A stretch of 64,000 nt of DNA from Qipengyuania aestuarii (GTDB lineage Bacteria > Pseudomonadota > Alphaproteobacteria > Sphingomonadales > Sphingomonadaceae): positions 806,001 through 870,000 of the forward strand of contig NZ_JAIGNP010000003.1 in the NCBI RefSeq assembly GCF_019711535.1. Reading direction: 5' to 3'. The notes beneath the pieces were generated by a model. It was not told the origin of the DNA and did not search any database. It was given only the letters and a program-made list of their open reading frames with translations. Position 1 is the first letter of the stretch; every line of letters starts with the position of its first letter. Positions 48,875 through 59,280 of this stretch are shown here, in pieces. The position numbers were made by a program, and so were the translations under genes.

Positions 48875-49483
48875 ATGGGCGTGATGGAAATCATCGGGAT
48901 AGCCGGCAGCGTCAGCCTGCTGGCGGGCTGGCGGCTCTATCTCAGCATCTTTGCCACCGGCCTTGCCATGCGGCTTGGCGCGCTGCCGCTGCCCGAACAT
49001 CTGCAGAGCCTCGATGCGCTGGCCAACCCCTGGGTGATGGGCATTGCCGCCATTGCCGCGCTGGCCGAATTCTTCGCCGACAAGGTGATGTGGCTCGACA
49101 GCGCGTGGGACGCGGTACACACTTTCGTGCGGCCGGTGGGCGGCGCGCTGCTGGCGCTGGCGATCGTCGACCCGTCCGATCCGGCCACGCAGGTGGTGGC
49201 CTTCCTGCTCGGCGGCGGCGCGGCGCTGACGGCCCATGCGGGCAAGGCGGGGGCGCGGGGCGTGGTCAATGCCAGCCACGAACCGGTGAGCAATGTGGCG
49301 GTGTCTACCGTTGAGGACGTGGCGACCGCGGGCCTGCTCTATGCCGCTTATGAATACCCCTATGTCGCGGGCGGTATCGCGGTTGTCCTCCTGGCCGTCA
49401 TCGTCTGGATGATCTGGCTGGCGCGCAAGATCGTGCGCAGCCTGTTTCGCCGCAAACCCATGGACCCGCCTGTCAGCGGCTGA
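48875..49483 (+). CDS. DUF4126 membrane protein
   Basis: A 202-residue protein with four to five hydrophobic segments, among them IIGIAGSVSLLAGWRLYLSIF, NPWVMGIAAIAALAEFFADK and GGIAVVLLAVIVWMIWLA. The GWRLYLSIFATGLAMRLG and HAGKAGARGVVNASHEPVSN stretches match DUF4126, a family of unknown function. The ATG at 48875 sits 6 bases after AGGAGG; an ATG six bases earlier directly abuts the site. The last 11 bases overlap the end of metW on the other strand. Confidence 0.83.
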   Translation: MGVMEIIGIAGSVSLLAGWRLYLSIFATGLAMRLGALPLPEHLQSLDALANPWVMGIAAIAALAEFFADKVMWLDSAWDAVHTFVRPVGGALLALAIVDPSDPATQVVAFLLGGGAALTAHAGKAGARGVVNASHEPVSNVAVSTVEDVATAGLLYAAYEYPYVAGGIAVVLLAVIVWMIWLARKIVRSLFRRKPMDPPVSG

Positions 49484-50057
49484 GCTGGAACACCGCGAAT
49501 TCGGCGCGCAAATTCACCCCGGCGCGGACGGGCGACCCATTGGCGAAGAACCATTCGCGTTCGACATGCGCGCCTTTCTGGCGCGCGAGCTCGCGAAAAT
49601 CGCTGACCGTGACGTGGTGGATATTGGGCGTTTCGTACCAGCTGACCGGGATCGCGCGGGTCACCGGCATGCGCCCGTGCAGCATCAGCGCCGACCGGGT
49701 GCGCCAATGGGCGAAATTGGGAAAGCTGACGAAGGCCTGGCGGCCCACGCGCAGCAATTGATCGAGCATCAGGTCGGGGCGCAGCGCGGTCTGCAGCGTC
49801 TGGCTGAGCACGGCATAATCGAACCCCTTGTCGGGATAATCAGCGAGGTCGCGGTTGGCATCGCCCTGGACCACCGACAGCCCCTGCGCCACGCAGCGTT
49901 CGACACAGGTGCCGTCGATTTCCATCCCGCGCGCGTCCACCTGCTTGGTATCGCGCAAATTGGCGAGAAGGGCCCCGTCGCCGCAGCCGATGTCGAGCAC
50001 GCGGCTGCCCGCACCGATCGCCCCGGCGATGGCTTCGAGATCAGGCCGCAGGCTCAT
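49473..50057 (-). CDS. metW: Methionine-biosynthesis protein MetW
   Basis: A 194-residue protein with a methyltransferase-like Rossmann fold. The motif VLDIGCGDGALLANLRD is at about residues 19-35, and PNFAHWRTRSALMLHGRMP plus SWYETPNIHHVT are typical of MetW. MetW works with MetX in homoserine acylation in many proteobacteria. Its start overlaps the end of the GNAT gene as ATGA, so the order metX-GNAT-metW is one transcript. Confidence 0.92.
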   Translation of the reverse strand: MSLRPDLEAIAGAIGAGSRVLDIGCGDGALLANLRDTKQVDARGMEIDGTCVERCVAQGLSVVQGDANRDLADYPDKGFDYAVLSQTLQTALRPDLMLDQLLRVGRQAFVSFPNFAHWRTRSALMLHGRMPVTRAIPVSWYETPNIHHVTVSDFRELARQKGAHVEREWFFANGSPVRAGVNLRAEFAVFQLSR

Positions 50058-50479
50058 TGGTATACGTCCGGGAAATGGCGCTGCATCATGATCGAAGGGT
50101 CTGGCACGTCGGTCCAGCCCATGCCGCGATATAGGCTGTGCGCATCTTTCGTCGCCAGCAGCCACCGGCGCAGGCCCTGAAGATCGGGATGATCCTGCAG
50201 CCGGGCGACCATGGCCTGAGCCAGTCCCTTGCCGCGATGCGCATCGAGAACATAGACATCCGCCAGATATGCGAACGTCGCCCGGTCGGTGACCACCCGG
50301 GCGAAACCGACCTGCGCATCATCATGCCAGACCGCTACGCACAGGCTGTTGTCCAGCGCGCGGCGCACCGTCTCCAGCGGTATGCCGAGCGACCAATAGC
50401 TCTGCGAAAGGAAGGCGTGTGCCGCCACGGCATCGATCCGATCGAAACTGATGTCGTATCGGTTCCTGCTCTCGCTCAT
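50054..50479 (-). CDS. GNAT-family N-acetyltransferase
   Basis: A 141-residue single-domain acetyltransferase. The core shows [40 protein letters not shown] with the acetyl-CoA-binding RGKGLA loop, and [14 protein letters not shown]. It starts [14 protein letters not shown] overlapping the metX stop, and its stop overlaps the metW start, so it is translationally coupled to both. Its substrate is unknown; a role in methionine metabolism is only suggested by position. Confidence 0.9.
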   Translation of the reverse strand: MSESRNRYDISFDRIDAVAAHAFLSQSYWSLGIPLETVRRALDNSLCVAVWHDDAQVGFARVVTDRATFAYLADVYVLDAHRGKGLAQAMVARLQDHPDLQGLRRWLLATKDAHSLYRGMGWTDVPDPSIMMQRHFPDVYQ

Positions 50480-51579
50480 TCGATGAAGCCTTTCACCACG
50501 CGGTCGAGCGCGGGGACATCCAGCAGGAAGCTGTCGTGCCCATGCGGCGCCGACAGTTCGACGAAGCTGACCGCGGCGCCTGCGGCGTTGAGCGCGCGCA
50601 CGACATGGCGGCTTTCCGCCGTGGGGTAGAGCCAGTCGCTGTCGAAGCTGACGAGGCAGAAACGTGCAGCCGTACCCGCGAAAGCATTGGCCAGCTTGCC
50701 GCCATTTTCTTCGGCGAGATCGAAATAATCCATCGCGCGGGTGATATAGAGATAGCTGTTGGCGTCGAAACGCTGGGTGAAGCCATTGCCCTGATAGCGC
50801 AGATAGCTTTCGACCTGGAAATCCGCATCGAAGCCGAAGCTCTTGGCCCCTCTCGTGCCATCCGGCCGGTCCTGGAGATTGCGGCCGAATTTCGCGGTCA
50901 GCGCCTCTTCCGATAGATAGGTGATATGCGCCGCCATGCGCGCCACGGCCAGCCCGTTGTCGGGCGCCTCGCCGCCGTAATAATCGCCCTTGTTCCACCG
51001 CGGATCGGCCATGATCGCCTGGCGTCCCAGCTCGTGGAAGGCGATGTTCTGGGCCGAATGGCGGCTGGTTGATGCAATCACCAGAACCCGGGCCGCGCGC
51101 TCGGGCCAGTTGGCGGCCAGGCTCAGCGCCTGCATCCCGCCCATCGATCCGCCGACGACCGTGTGCAGCTTTTCGATGCCCAGCGCATCGAGCAGGCCCA
51201 CGAGCGCGCGGACCATGTCGCGGATGGTGATGACCGGAAAGCGCATGGCATAGGGCGTACCGTCCCCGGCAAGGCTGGCCGGTCCGGTGGAGCCCATGCA
51301 GCTGCCGATCACATTCGCGCAGATCACGTGATAGCGGTCCGTATCGATCGGCTTGCCGGGGCCGACCATGCGTTCCCACCAGCCCGGCTTGCCGGTGACG
51401 GGATGCGGGCTTGCGACATGCTGGTCGCCGGTCAGCGCGTGGCACAGGAGGATGGCGTTGGACCGGTCCTCGTTCAGCGTGCCGTAGGTCTGGTATGCCA
51501 GCTGCGCGCGCGCCAGCTCGCCCCCGCCATCGAGCGGCAGCGGGTTCGGCAATTCGATGGTTTTCGACGTCCCGGCCAT
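50476..51579 (-). CDS. metX: Homoserine O-acyltransferase
   Basis: A 367-residue alpha/beta hydrolase-fold enzyme of methionine synthesis. The nucleophile elbow is [15 protein letters not shown], and the acid and His are in [15 protein letters not shown] and [11 protein letters not shown]. It transfers an acetyl or succinyl group to homoserine; the choice of acyl group cannot be made from these motifs. It is the first gene of the metX-GNAT-metW transcript. No SAM-II or other SAM riboswitch is recognised in the 69 bases to the divergent hisC. Confidence 0.95.
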   Translation of the reverse strand: MAGTSKTIELPNPLPLDGGGELARAQLAYQTYGTLNEDRSNAILLCHALTGDQHVASPHPVTGKPGWWERMVGPGKPIDTDRYHVICANVIGSCMGSTGPASLAGDGTPYAMRFPVITIRDMVRALVGLLDALGIEKLHTVVGGSMGGMQALSLAANWPERAARVLVIASTSRHSAQNIAFHELGRQAIMADPRWNKGDYYGGEAPDNGLAVARMAAHITYLSEEALTAKFGRNLQDRPDGTRGAKSFGFDADFQVESYLRYQGNGFTQRFDANSYLYITRAMDYFDLAEENGGKLANAFAGTAARFCLVSFDSDWLYPTAESRHVVRALNAAGAAVSFVELSAPHGHDSFLLDVPALDRVVKGFIE

Positions 51580-51648
51580 GGGCGATGCTCTAACGCTGCG
51601 CGGCGCGCTTGTCGAAGGGCTGTTTTGCTTTATTGGCCTTCAACCGAG

Positions 51649-52746
51649 ATGGCAGACAAACCGCAGATGAAACTCTGGATCGAAAAGATCCACGCCTATG
51701 TCCCCGGCAAGAGCAAGGGGGCCGACGGACGCGAGCTGATCAAGCTTTCGGCCAATGAGAACCCGCTTGGCTGCAGCGAGGCGGCGCTGGCGGCGCTGGC
51801 CGAACCGGCAGGGCCCGCGCGCTATCCCGATCCCGATTCCACCGCGCTGCGCGCCAAGATAGGCCAGGTGCACGGAATCGATCCGGCGCGGATCGTGTGC
51901 GGCACCGGCTCGGACGAATTGCTCAATCTGGCGGCACAGGCCTTTGCCGGGCCGGGGGATGAGGTGCTCTATGCGCGCTATTCCTTTGTGGTCTACGAAA
52001 TCGCCGCGCGCCGCTGCGGGGCGACGCCGGTGGAGGCGCCAGATGTCGATTACGCCACCGATGTGGACGCGCTGCTGGAAGCGGTGACCGATCGCACGCG
52101 CGTTGTGTTCCTAGCCAATCCCAACAATCCGACCGGCACCTATCTGCCGCGAGCCGAGATCGAGCGGCTGCATGCCGGCCTGCCCGGCGATGTGCTGCTG
52201 GTGGTCGACCAGGCTTACGGCGAATACCTCGCGCAGGGCGAAGACGATGGGGCCATGGCGCTGGCCGCGGCGCATGACAACCTTCTGGTTACACGAACCT
52301 TTTCAAAGATTTACGGTCTGGCGGGCGAGCGGATCGGCTGGGCCACCGGGGCTCCGCATCTCGTCGATGCGCTCAACCGCATCCGCGGGCCGTTCAACGT
52401 TACCGCCTCGGGCCAGAAAGCCGCCATCGCCGGGCTGGACGATCAGGCCTTCGTCGCCCGCTCGCGGGAAGAGAACCGGCGCGAGCTGACGCGCTTCGCC
52501 GAAGCGATCGCGGGCATGGGCAATCACGGGCTGCGAGGCGTGCCAAGCAAGGCCAACTTCCTGCTCGTCCTCTTCGAAGGCCGGCTGACTGCCGAAGCCG
52601 CGCTCGCCGCGCTGGCCGAAGGCGGCTACGCCGTGCGCCACCTGCCCGGCCAAGGCCTCCCCCAAGCCCTGCGCATCACCATCGGCACCGCCCGCCATAT
52701 GGATGAGATTGCTGAACTTCTGCGCCGCGCTGCCGAAGCCGCCTAG
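51649..52746 (+). CDS. hisC: Histidinol-phosphate aminotransferase
   Basis: A 365-residue PLP-dependent class I/II aminotransferase. Conserved [26 protein letters not shown], and the Schiff-base Lys region [18 protein letters not shown] support HisC, which converts imidazole-acetol phosphate to histidinol phosphate; members may also act on aromatic amino acids. It starts at [10 protein letters not shown]; the second ATG 18 bases inside is possible. Its stop overlaps the plsC stop on the opposite strand at CTAG. Confidence 0.93.
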   Translation: MADKPQMKLWIEKIHAYVPGKSKGADGRELIKLSANENPLGCSEAALAALAEPAGPARYPDPDSTALRAKIGQVHGIDPARIVCGTGSDELLNLAAQAFAGPGDEVLYARYSFVVYEIAARRCGATPVEAPDVDYATDVDALLEAVTDRTRVVFLANPNNPTGTYLPRAEIERLHAGLPGDVLLVVDQAYGEYLAQGEDDGAMALAAAHDNLLVTRTFSKIYGLAGERIGWATGAPHLVDALNRIRGPFNVTASGQKAAIAGLDDQAFVARSREENRRELTRFAEAIAGMGNHGLRGVPSKANFLLVLFEGRLTAEAALAALAEGGYAVRHLPGQGLPQALRITIGTARHMDEIAELLRRAAEAA

Positions 52747-53423
52747 TCGTTCAGCGCGTTGATCGCGTCGAGCACGCGGGCCTCGATCTCCGCACGCGGC
52801 AGGCCCGGCGAGATCGGCTCGCCGAAGCGATAGGTGATCCTGCCCGGCCGTTTGAGACCGTGCTGATAGACTGGACCGCTATCCACCGCGACCGGGACCA
52901 CTGGCAGACCAAGCATCTTGTAGAGGCCCGCAAAGCCTGCCTGCAGCGGTCGCCGCTCGCCATGCGGGACTCTGGTGCCCTCAGGGAAAATGACCAGCGG
53001 GCGTCCGTCGGCAGCCATCCGCTTCGCGCTGCGGATCATGCCCATCAGCATCTTGGCGCCCTGATCTCGGGCAACAGGGATGAGCCCGTATGCGAGCGCT
53101 GCGCGGCCCCAGCCCGGGATGGAGAAAAGTTCCTGCTTGGCAAAGACCGAGGGGCTGTCCAGCAGATTGGGTGCATCGATCGCTTCGAAGAAGCTTTCGT
53201 GCTTGATCGCATAAAGGGCGGGCTCGTCCAGCGGCGCGCCTTCGATGACCACATCGGCCCCGATCACGTGCTTGAGCAACCAGCGCTGCCACTGCCCCCA
53301 GTTACGCACCCGCCGACGAAAGGCATCGAGCGAGAAAGGCGCGCTCGCAAGCGAGGCCGCGGTTATGCAGATGGAGCCCAGATAGAAGAGCGGATAGAAT
53401 ATCAGGTTACGTACCAGGAGCAT
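52743..53423 (-). CDS. plsC: Lysophospholipid (1-acylglycerol-3-phosphate) acyltransferase
   Basis: A 226-residue membrane-associated acyltransferase. An N-terminal helix ([20 protein letters not shown]) is followed by the catalytic [10 protein letters not shown], a HX4E form of the usual HX4D motif, and the substrate-binding [11 protein letters not shown]. It acylates a lysophospholipid, most likely lysophosphatidate. Its start overlaps the upstream YdcF-like gene by 17 bases, placing it last in the ftsE-ftsX operon. Confidence 0.9.
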   Translation of the reverse strand: MLLVRNLIFYPLFYLGSICITAASLASAPFSLDAFRRRVRNWGQWQRWLLKHVIGADVVIEGAPLDEPALYAIKHESFFEAIDAPNLLDSPSVFAKQELFSIPGWGRAALAYGLIPVARDQGAKMLMGMIRSAKRMAADGRPLVIFPEGTRVPHGERRPLQAGFAGLYKMLGLPVVPVAVDSGPVYQHGLKRPGRITYRFGEPISPGLPRAEIEARVLDAINALND

Positions 53424-54009
53424 CCGGCATGTCCGATGTCGCTTCGGTGTTGTCCTGTCCGCCCGAGACGCTTGCAAAATCGTCGGGCAGGCCCTGGGAG
53501 ATGACCGATGCGATCAGCTTGTTGTATTCAAGGAAAAGCGTGCCAAGCGTGGGGTGCGAGGTGACTGCATCCTTCACCACGCTGATGCTGTCGGGCAATG
53601 TTTCGGTGACCTCCGAAAAGGCGCGCGCCATGTGCCAGTCAGTGGTCACCAGGCGCGCGGAGGAGAATTGCTTCTCCTTCATCCACTGAGTTACCTCGCC
53701 TGCATTGCTGCGCGTGTCCACCGCCAGAAAGCCTAGCGTCACGCAGCAATCCATGGTGCGGCGCGGGACTTCGAACTGCGCGGCGAATTCTTCGGGTTTC
53801 ACCTCTGGATCCACGCCGGAAACGAACATCTCTTCTGCCAGTCCCTGATCGACGACCTCCAGCCCCCGGGCGATCCGGCCCGGGCCTCCGGTCAACACGA
53901 TGACGGCGTCCGTTTCGACCTTGGAAGCGGGCTGCGGAAGCGTGACCGCGAAGGCGAGGAAGCCAAACGCATAAACCAGAAAAACGGTGGCAAACAGACG
54001 CAGGATCAC
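53407..54009 (-). CDS. YdcF/DUF218-family membrane protein
   Basis: A 200-residue protein beginning with a membrane helix (LRLFATVFLVYAFGFLAFAV) and the DUF218 fold: VIVLTGGPGRIARGLEVVDQ, AEEMFVSGVDPE and LVTTDWHMARAF. DUF218 (YdcF/SanA) proteins are thought to act in envelope metabolism. It starts with GTG that overlaps the ftsX stop by GTGA. The C-terminal part lacks other known domains. It belongs to the ftsE-ftsX-ydcF-plsC transcript. Confidence 0.88.
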   Translation of the reverse strand: MILRLFATVFLVYAFGFLAFAVTLPQPASKVETDAVIVLTGGPGRIARGLEVVDQGLAEEMFVSGVDPEVKPEEFAAQFEVPRRTMDCCVTLGFLAVDTRSNAGEVTQWMKEKQFSSARLVTTDWHMARAFSEVTETLPDSISVVKDAVTSHPTLGTLFLEYNKLIASVISQGLPDDFASVSGGQDNTEATSDMPDAPGT

Positions 54010-54934
54010 AGCGATTTCCGCAGGGATGAAAGCAAGGTCATGCGCGCCGTGTAGACTGCAATCGCGACGGCGAAAAGCGGCACGAGGGCAATCAGCACCC
54101 AATCAATCGCCATCAGTTGCCCGCCAGCCACCATTCCCGATTGCAGGGCCGCAAACTGGCGCGCCAGCAGCGATGTCGCTCCGATCCCGACGATAAAGCC
54201 GAGAAGTCCCCCGATCACGGAGTCGAGCAGAACCGAACGCTGGAAAATACGCGCGATCTGGTCGTCATTGCCGCCCAGCAGATGGACTATCTCAATGGTG
54301 TCCCGATTACCGCCCAATGCATTGCGCGCGGCAAGCCAGACTGCGGCAGCACCGACAATCCCGAGTGTGACGATGAGCGTCAGCGCCATCCATTTGAGCG
54401 CGGAGAGAGCGGAGAGAACAGGGGCGAGCCAATGGGCCTGGGCATCAATCCGCGCGCGCGGCGCCACCTGCTGCAGCGCTTGTTCGATTGCGGCATAGGT
54501 CCGCTCGTTTCCTGTCCCGCGCAATTTCACATCGATGAGGCCGGGGAAAGGGACGATCTCGCTCTCGCTTGCCGTGCCCAGCCAAGGCTCAAGAGTGGCG
54601 GCGACCTCTTCCTCGGGCACCACTCTGAACCCGGCAATCGCCGGAAGCTGGGCAAGAACGTCGGTCGCCGCGGCAACCTGCCTTGATCTGACTTCGGAAT
54701 CCGGTTCAATAATCTGGACCGTGGCGCTACCGGCCACTTCGCCGCGTGCTGCGGAGACCATGTTGGACAGCGCCAGCGCTCCGCTGGACGCCACCACGGT
54801 GAGCGCAACCATGACTGCAATGACCCAAGGCAGCGGCCCTCCAAGCCGGGCCTTGGGCAGCAAGCCCGAAGCTTTGCGGCCTCGGAACGGAGCAAGCCCG
54901 CGGTCGACGGCGTCACCTATGGCAGGAGGGCGTT

Positions 54935-54938
<4 letters not shown>
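54006..54938 (-). CDS. ftsX: Cell-division ABC-transporter-like permease FtsX
   Basis: A 310-residue protein. An N-terminal helix (WVIAVMVALTVVASSGALAL) is followed by a periplasmic domain (about 65-170) and three more helices (WMALTLIVTLGIVGAAAVWL, DSVIGGLLGFIVGIGATSLL, IDWVLIALVPLFAVAIAVYT). FtsX acts with FtsE and, through its periplasmic loop, with peptidoglycan hydrolases such as EnvC/RipC. The ATG overlaps the ftsE stop. The usual partners EnvC or M23 proteins are not adjacent here. Confidence 0.92.
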
Positions 54939-55666
<728 letters not shown>

Positions 55667-55825
55667 CGCGCCAAATTCCGGGAGGTTTCAAGGAAAACTG
55701 ATGCCGCCATGGTTCGGGGCGAGCCTATAACGGGCCTTCGCTGGGGAAAAAAGCCATTCAGGGCTTTCGCGCACAGTTCCGCCGCTTGTGGTGATTCGCG
55801 GGTCACGATAGAGCTTCTTTCCACG

Positions 55826-56842
55826 ATGATTATTGCCTGTCCGGCCTGCAATACCCGCTACGTCGTGCCCGACAATGCCATTGGCATGGATGGCCGAACG
55901 GTTCGCTGTGCCAAATGCAAGCATTCGTGGTTCCAGGAAGGCGCGGAAGAAGAAGGCGCTGTCCAGCCTGCAGCCTCATCCAGGGAGCCGGTGCAGCCCG
56001 AACCCGCCCAGGATGCCGGCGCAGCATCGGTTGTCGGAACCGGTCCGGATAAGGAAACGTCGAGGCAGGAAAACCGCAACAGGTCTTCGTTCGGAAGCGA
56101 AGAGGATCAAGGAGCAGGCGCCAATCCCGAGCCGGTTTCGCTAGCAGCCAGTGCGCCTGACACAGAGCAGCCGGAGCCTTCGTCGCCCCCGCCGCCGCAG
56201 CGGCGTCGACCAGTCGAGCGCGCGCAGGAGAGCGAGGGCGAGACTGGCGCGAAGCAGGAGATGCGGCAGCCCGATTTCGATGAGCGCCCGCCTCCCTCAT
56301 TCGGCGAGGGTCGACATGAAGAGAGGGGCCCGAATTTCGACGCTCCATCCGAAGACCAGGTCCATGAAGACGATCTGATTTCTCGGTTCGACCATTCGCC
56401 GCCGTTCGGCCCGGGCCGCAATCGCCTAAGAATGTGGACATGGGCGGCGGCGATCTTTGCGTTGCTGGCGGCAGGCGCAATTTTCGCCATGTCGCGTTAC
56501 GGAACGCCCGAATGGTGGCCAGTGGAACAGCCGCTTTTCGGCGAGGCACAGCCCGACCTCTCGCTATCTTTCCCGTCAGACGCTCAGCGCTGGCGCGAAC
56601 TGGAAAACAAGACGTGGATGTTTACCGCACGCATCGAAGTGACGAACAATGCGCGCGAAGCGCGGCGTCTGCCGCCGGTGCTGATCGTTATGCTCAACGA
56701 GCGTGAGGACCAGATTTACAGCTGGGTCGTCCAGCCACCGCAGCCCACCCTTGCTCCCGGTGAAACGGTAACCATCGACGAGGCGCGGACCGACGTTCCG
56801 CGCGGTGCCGTCTATGCCGATGTCGGCTGGGCTCCTCTCTAG
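55826..56842 (+). CDS. MJ0042 zinc-ribbon and DUF3426 membrane protein
   Basis: A 338-residue protein. It begins MIIACPACNTRYVVPDNAIG with a CxxC and ends the zinc ribbon with VRCAKCKHSWF, followed by a long Pro/Glu/Arg-rich linker, a membrane helix (WTWAAAIFALLAAGAIFAMS) and a C-terminal DUF3426 domain (WMFTARIEVTNNAREARRLP). MJ0042 zinc-ribbon proteins of this layout are common in alphaproteobacteria next to ftsE/ftsX and are thought to link to envelope biogenesis; function is unproven. Confidence 0.9.
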   Translation: MIIACPACNTRYVVPDNAIGMDGRTVRCAKCKHSWFQEGAEEEGAVQPAASSREPVQPEPAQDAGAASVVGTGPDKETSRQENRNRSSFGSEEDQGAGANPEPVSLAASAPDTEQPEPSSPPPPQRRRPVERAQESEGETGAKQEMRQPDFDERPPPSFGEGRHEERGPNFDAPSEDQVHEDDLISRFDHSPPFGPGRNRLRMWTWAAAIFALLAAGAIFAMSRYGTPEWWPVEQPLFGEAQPDLSLSFPSDAQRWRELENKTWMFTARIEVTNNAREARRLPPVLIVMLNEREDQIYSWVVQPPQPTLAPGETVTIDEARTDVPRGAVYADVGWAPL

Positions 56843-56864
56843 ACAAATCTTTCGAAATAGGTGC

Positions 56865-56893
56865 TTGCCGCCCAGTCGGACCGCTGCTAGGGG
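56865..56893 (+). promoter_or_regulatory. Promoter of tRNA-Leu gene
   Basis: TTGCCG (56865-56870) and TAGGGG (56888-56893) are 17 bases apart, a pairing often seen in front of sphingomonad stable-RNA genes. Transcription would begin near 56900, giving a pre-tRNA leader of about 60 bases. Confidence 0.55.
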
Positions 56894-56907
56894 CGCGCTC
56901 CTACCGG

Positions 56908-56946
56908 CGGAAGCAGGTGGTCTCACCCATGTGAGATTCGCTTCCG
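56908..56946 (+). other. Hairpin in pre-tRNA-Leu leader
   Basis: CGGAAGC (56908-56914) pairs with GCTTCCG (56940-56946) and an inner stem TCTCAC (56921-56926) with GTGAGA (56931-56936) closes a CCAT loop. It lies between the promoter and the tRNA 5' end (56960) and has no U-run, so it is unlikely to be a terminator. It may guide processing of the precursor. Confidence 0.6.
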
Positions 56947-56959
56947 ATACAGACTGTGT

Positions 56960-57046
56960 GCGGTCGTGGCGGAACTGGTAGACGCGCAACGTTGAGGTCG
57001 TTGTGGCCGAAAGGCCGTGGAAGTTCGAGTCTTCTCGACCGCACCA
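56960..57046 (+). tRNA. tRNA-Leu (anticodon GAG)
   Basis: The 87-base gene starts GCGGTCG and ends CGACCGC followed by A and an encoded CCA; the 7-base acceptor stem pairs perfectly. The anticodon stem-loop CAACG-TTGAGGT-CGTTG has anticodon GAG, reading CUU/CUC. The long variable arm GGCCGAAAGGCC is typical of type II tRNA-Leu. The T loop is TTCGAGT. A small stem ACAGT/ACTGT at 57047-57062 follows directly and may help 3' processing. Confidence 0.95.
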
Positions 57047-57069
57047 ACAGTTTCAATACTGTCCCAAAA

Positions 57070-57155
57070 TCTTACGGTACCTAAGACGATCTGCGAAATC
57101 GGTGGAATTGCGCCTGCCGATAGTAAATCCTTTGCCTTAGCAAAATACGTCTAAG
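57070..57155 (+). promoter_or_regulatory. Two inverted repeats upstream of nfrB
   Basis: TCTTA (57070-57074) and TAAGA (57082-57086) flank GGTACC; CTTAG (57136-57140) and CTAAG (57151-57155) lie 10 bases apart. Both share CTTA/TAAG half-sites, so they may bind one regulator. The 128-base gap between tRNA-Leu and nfrB is noticeably richer in A and T than the surrounding genes. Confidence 0.4.
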
Positions 57156-57174
57156 TATTAAGGGTCGCTAATAA

Positions 57175-59280
57175 ATGGGTCTGGGGGTAAATACTCTACA
57201 GTGGGCTGCGCTTGTCGTGGCAACACTCATCGCATTGTCTTCCATCGATGATCTTTTTGTCGATGCCGTATTCTGGGCGATTGTCCTGAAGCGCAAAATA
57301 CTGCGATTGCGCAGACCTGGCCCCGCGTCCGCAGAATCGATTGTCGAAAAGATCGAAGCCCCGCTGGCGATCATGTTGCCGGCTTGGAAAGAATTCGATG
57401 TGATTGAGAGCATGATCCAGAATGCGGCAAGTGCATTGGCATACCGTAACTACTTTATCTTTGTCGGCACCTACGCCAACGACGCTGAAACCATCGAGGC
57501 CGTCGAGAGGGTCGCTCAGCGGTATAAGCAGGTTCGTCATGTAAAGCTTCCTCATGACGGTCCGACCTGCAAGGCAGACTGCCTCAACTTCATCATTGCA
57601 GACATTATCGCGTTCGAAAAAAGCCGGGAAATAGAGTTCGCGGGTGCGGTGCTGCATGACAGTGAAGATGTATTGCACCCGCTGGAGCTGCACCTCTTCA
57701 ATTATCTGCTGCCTTACAAAGACATGATCCAGCTGCCGGTCGTCAGCCTAGAGCAGCGTTACTCCGATTTCGTCGCTGGCACTTATATGGACGAGTTCGC
57801 CGAATGGCATGCCAAGGATCTGCTGGTCCGGCAGAGGTTAGCCAAGGTGGTGCCGTCGGCAGGTGTCGGCACTTGCTTTTCCCGCCGAGCGATCGGCGCG
57901 CTTCTTGAAGCCGGCCAACCCTTCAATACCGATACGCTGACGGAAGATTACGATATCGGAAACCGGCTCGCGGAGCGGGGGATGAAATCTGTAATCGAAT
58001 TCTATCCGGTGGAATTCAGGACGCGTCGCGGGGCTTTCTTCGGTTTCGGCCCGGATCGGATGGTAACATTCAGCATGCCTCTGTGCGTTCGTGAGCATTT
58101 CCCCAACACATTCAGGACGAGTTACCGGCAGAAGGCCCGCTGGATCCTTGGAATTACCATTCAAGGCTGGTTGCAGCTGGGATGGAACCGCTCGCTCACA
58201 TCGAATTACTTTCTGTTCCGCGATCGCAAGGCGCTCTTCACTCCTACCCTGACGATGACCGCTTATCTGCTAGTGCTGGCCTATCTGGGCGTCAGCCTTC
58301 ACGCCTTTCTAGCAGGAAATCCGCCGGTTACGCTTTTCTCGGGGCATTGGCTCGAAACCGCTTTGTTGTGGTTCAATCTTGCTGCTCTGGGAGCGAGGAT
58401 GGGACAACGCATCTTCTTCGTCGAGCGGATTTATGGCTGGGGGCACGCTGTTATGTCCATGCCTCGTGTATTCGTGCTCAGCTTCATTAATTTCGCTGCC
58501 TCGATGCGCGCGATCCGCATTTTTATCGTCAGCAGGTTGCGAGGAAATTCGATTGCCTGGGATAAGACCATGCATCGCTTTCCATCCGACGAATGGCTCG
58601 GCGAGGACCGGCGCAGGATTGGTGAAATCCTTCTTTCGTGGGAAGCGGTCACTCCGCCTGCGTTGGAAAAGGCTCTGCGCGCTCAGAAACTCAAGGGCGG
58701 TATGATCGGCGACTTGCTGATCCTCGATGGCGCCATAGACGAGGAAATGCTCGCCGATGCGCTCGCCACCCAGAGCCAGTTGCCACGCGCCGAATTGAAC
58801 CTGGAGATGGTCGAAGAGAATCTTCATCTCTTCAATGAGGAAATCATGGCAAGATACAGTGTCCTGCCATTCGGGGTTGCGAAGGACGGGCATGTCATGC
58901 TCGCAGTGATCAGGCCCCTTCCATCAGTTGAAAAGGACTGGCTGCGGTCTCGCCTGAGTCGACCTTTTCGCCAATATATCGTCAGGGAAAGCGTATTGCG
59001 CGCCATAATGTCTAATTTGGTCGAGCAACCGAACTGGGCTGCCCCCATTCCGCCGGTGCCAAAGGTTCACGAATGGCTGGTCGACCAAAAGCTCCTGTCC
59101 AAACGTAAGCTACGCTCTGCCCTCCAGGACTACGATATTGCGAGCGACGGTACCATTGCGCAGTACTTGGTCGCAAAAGGCGTAATTACCCAACATTTGC
59201 TGAACGATGCGATGGCCGCGCGCGCAGAATTGATCGAGAAGCACCGCAAAGAAATTCAGAAGGATCTTGTCCGTGCGTAG
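57175..59280 (+). CDS. nfrB: NfrB-like glycosyltransferase with MshEN cyclic-di-GMP domain
   Basis: A 701-residue inner-membrane protein. A helix near 8-24 precedes a GT2 domain with AWKEFDVIESM, acidic HDSED (161-165), TEDYD (256-260) and QKARW (319-323), the motifs of processive GT2 enzymes; helices follow at about 355-455. The C-terminal MshEN domain (about 480-600) has two 24-residue RxG...LxxxLxxQ repeats at 481-504 and 510-533, the known c-di-GMP-binding pattern. E. coli NfrB is a c-di-GMP-activated glycosyltransferase of this layout. The start lies 129 bases after tRNA-Leu; nfrA follows with an 8-base overlap. Confidence 0.88.
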   Translation: MGLGVNTLQWAALVVATLIALSSIDDLFVDAVFWAIVLKRKILRLRRPGPASAESIVEKIEAPLAIMLPAWKEFDVIESMIQNAASALAYRNYFIFVGTYANDAETIEAVERVAQRYKQVRHVKLPHDGPTCKADCLNFIIADIIAFEKSREIEFAGAVLHDSEDVLHPLELHLFNYLLPYKDMIQLPVVSLEQRYSDFVAGTYMDEFAEWHAKDLLVRQRLAKVVPSAGVGTCFSRRAIGALLEAGQPFNTDTLTEDYDIGNRLAERGMKSVIEFYPVEFRTRRGAFFGFGPDRMVTFSMPLCVREHFPNTFRTSYRQKARWILGITIQGWLQLGWNRSLTSNYFLFRDRKALFTPTLTMTAYLLVLAYLGVSLHAFLAGNPPVTLFSGHWLETALLWFNLAALGARMGQRIFFVERIYGWGHAVMSMPRVFVLSFINFAASMRAIRIFIVSRLRGNSIAWDKTMHRFPSDEWLGEDRRRIGEILLSWEAVTPPALEKALRAQKLKGGMIGDLLILDGAIDEEMLADALATQSQLPRAELNLEMVEENLHLFNEEIMARYSVLPFGVAKDGHVMLAVIRPLPSVEKDWLRSRLSRPFRQYIVRESVLRAIMSNLVEQPNWAAPIPPVPKVHEWLVDQKLLSKRKLRSALQDYDIASDGTIAQYLVAKGVITQHLLNDAMAARAELIEKHRKEIQKDLVRA

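Noticed and set aside
51580..51648. SAM riboswitch before metX
   Set aside because: The 69 bases between metX and hisC do not contain the conserved core bases or pseudoknot of SAM-II, SAM-V or SAM/SAH classes that I can recognise.
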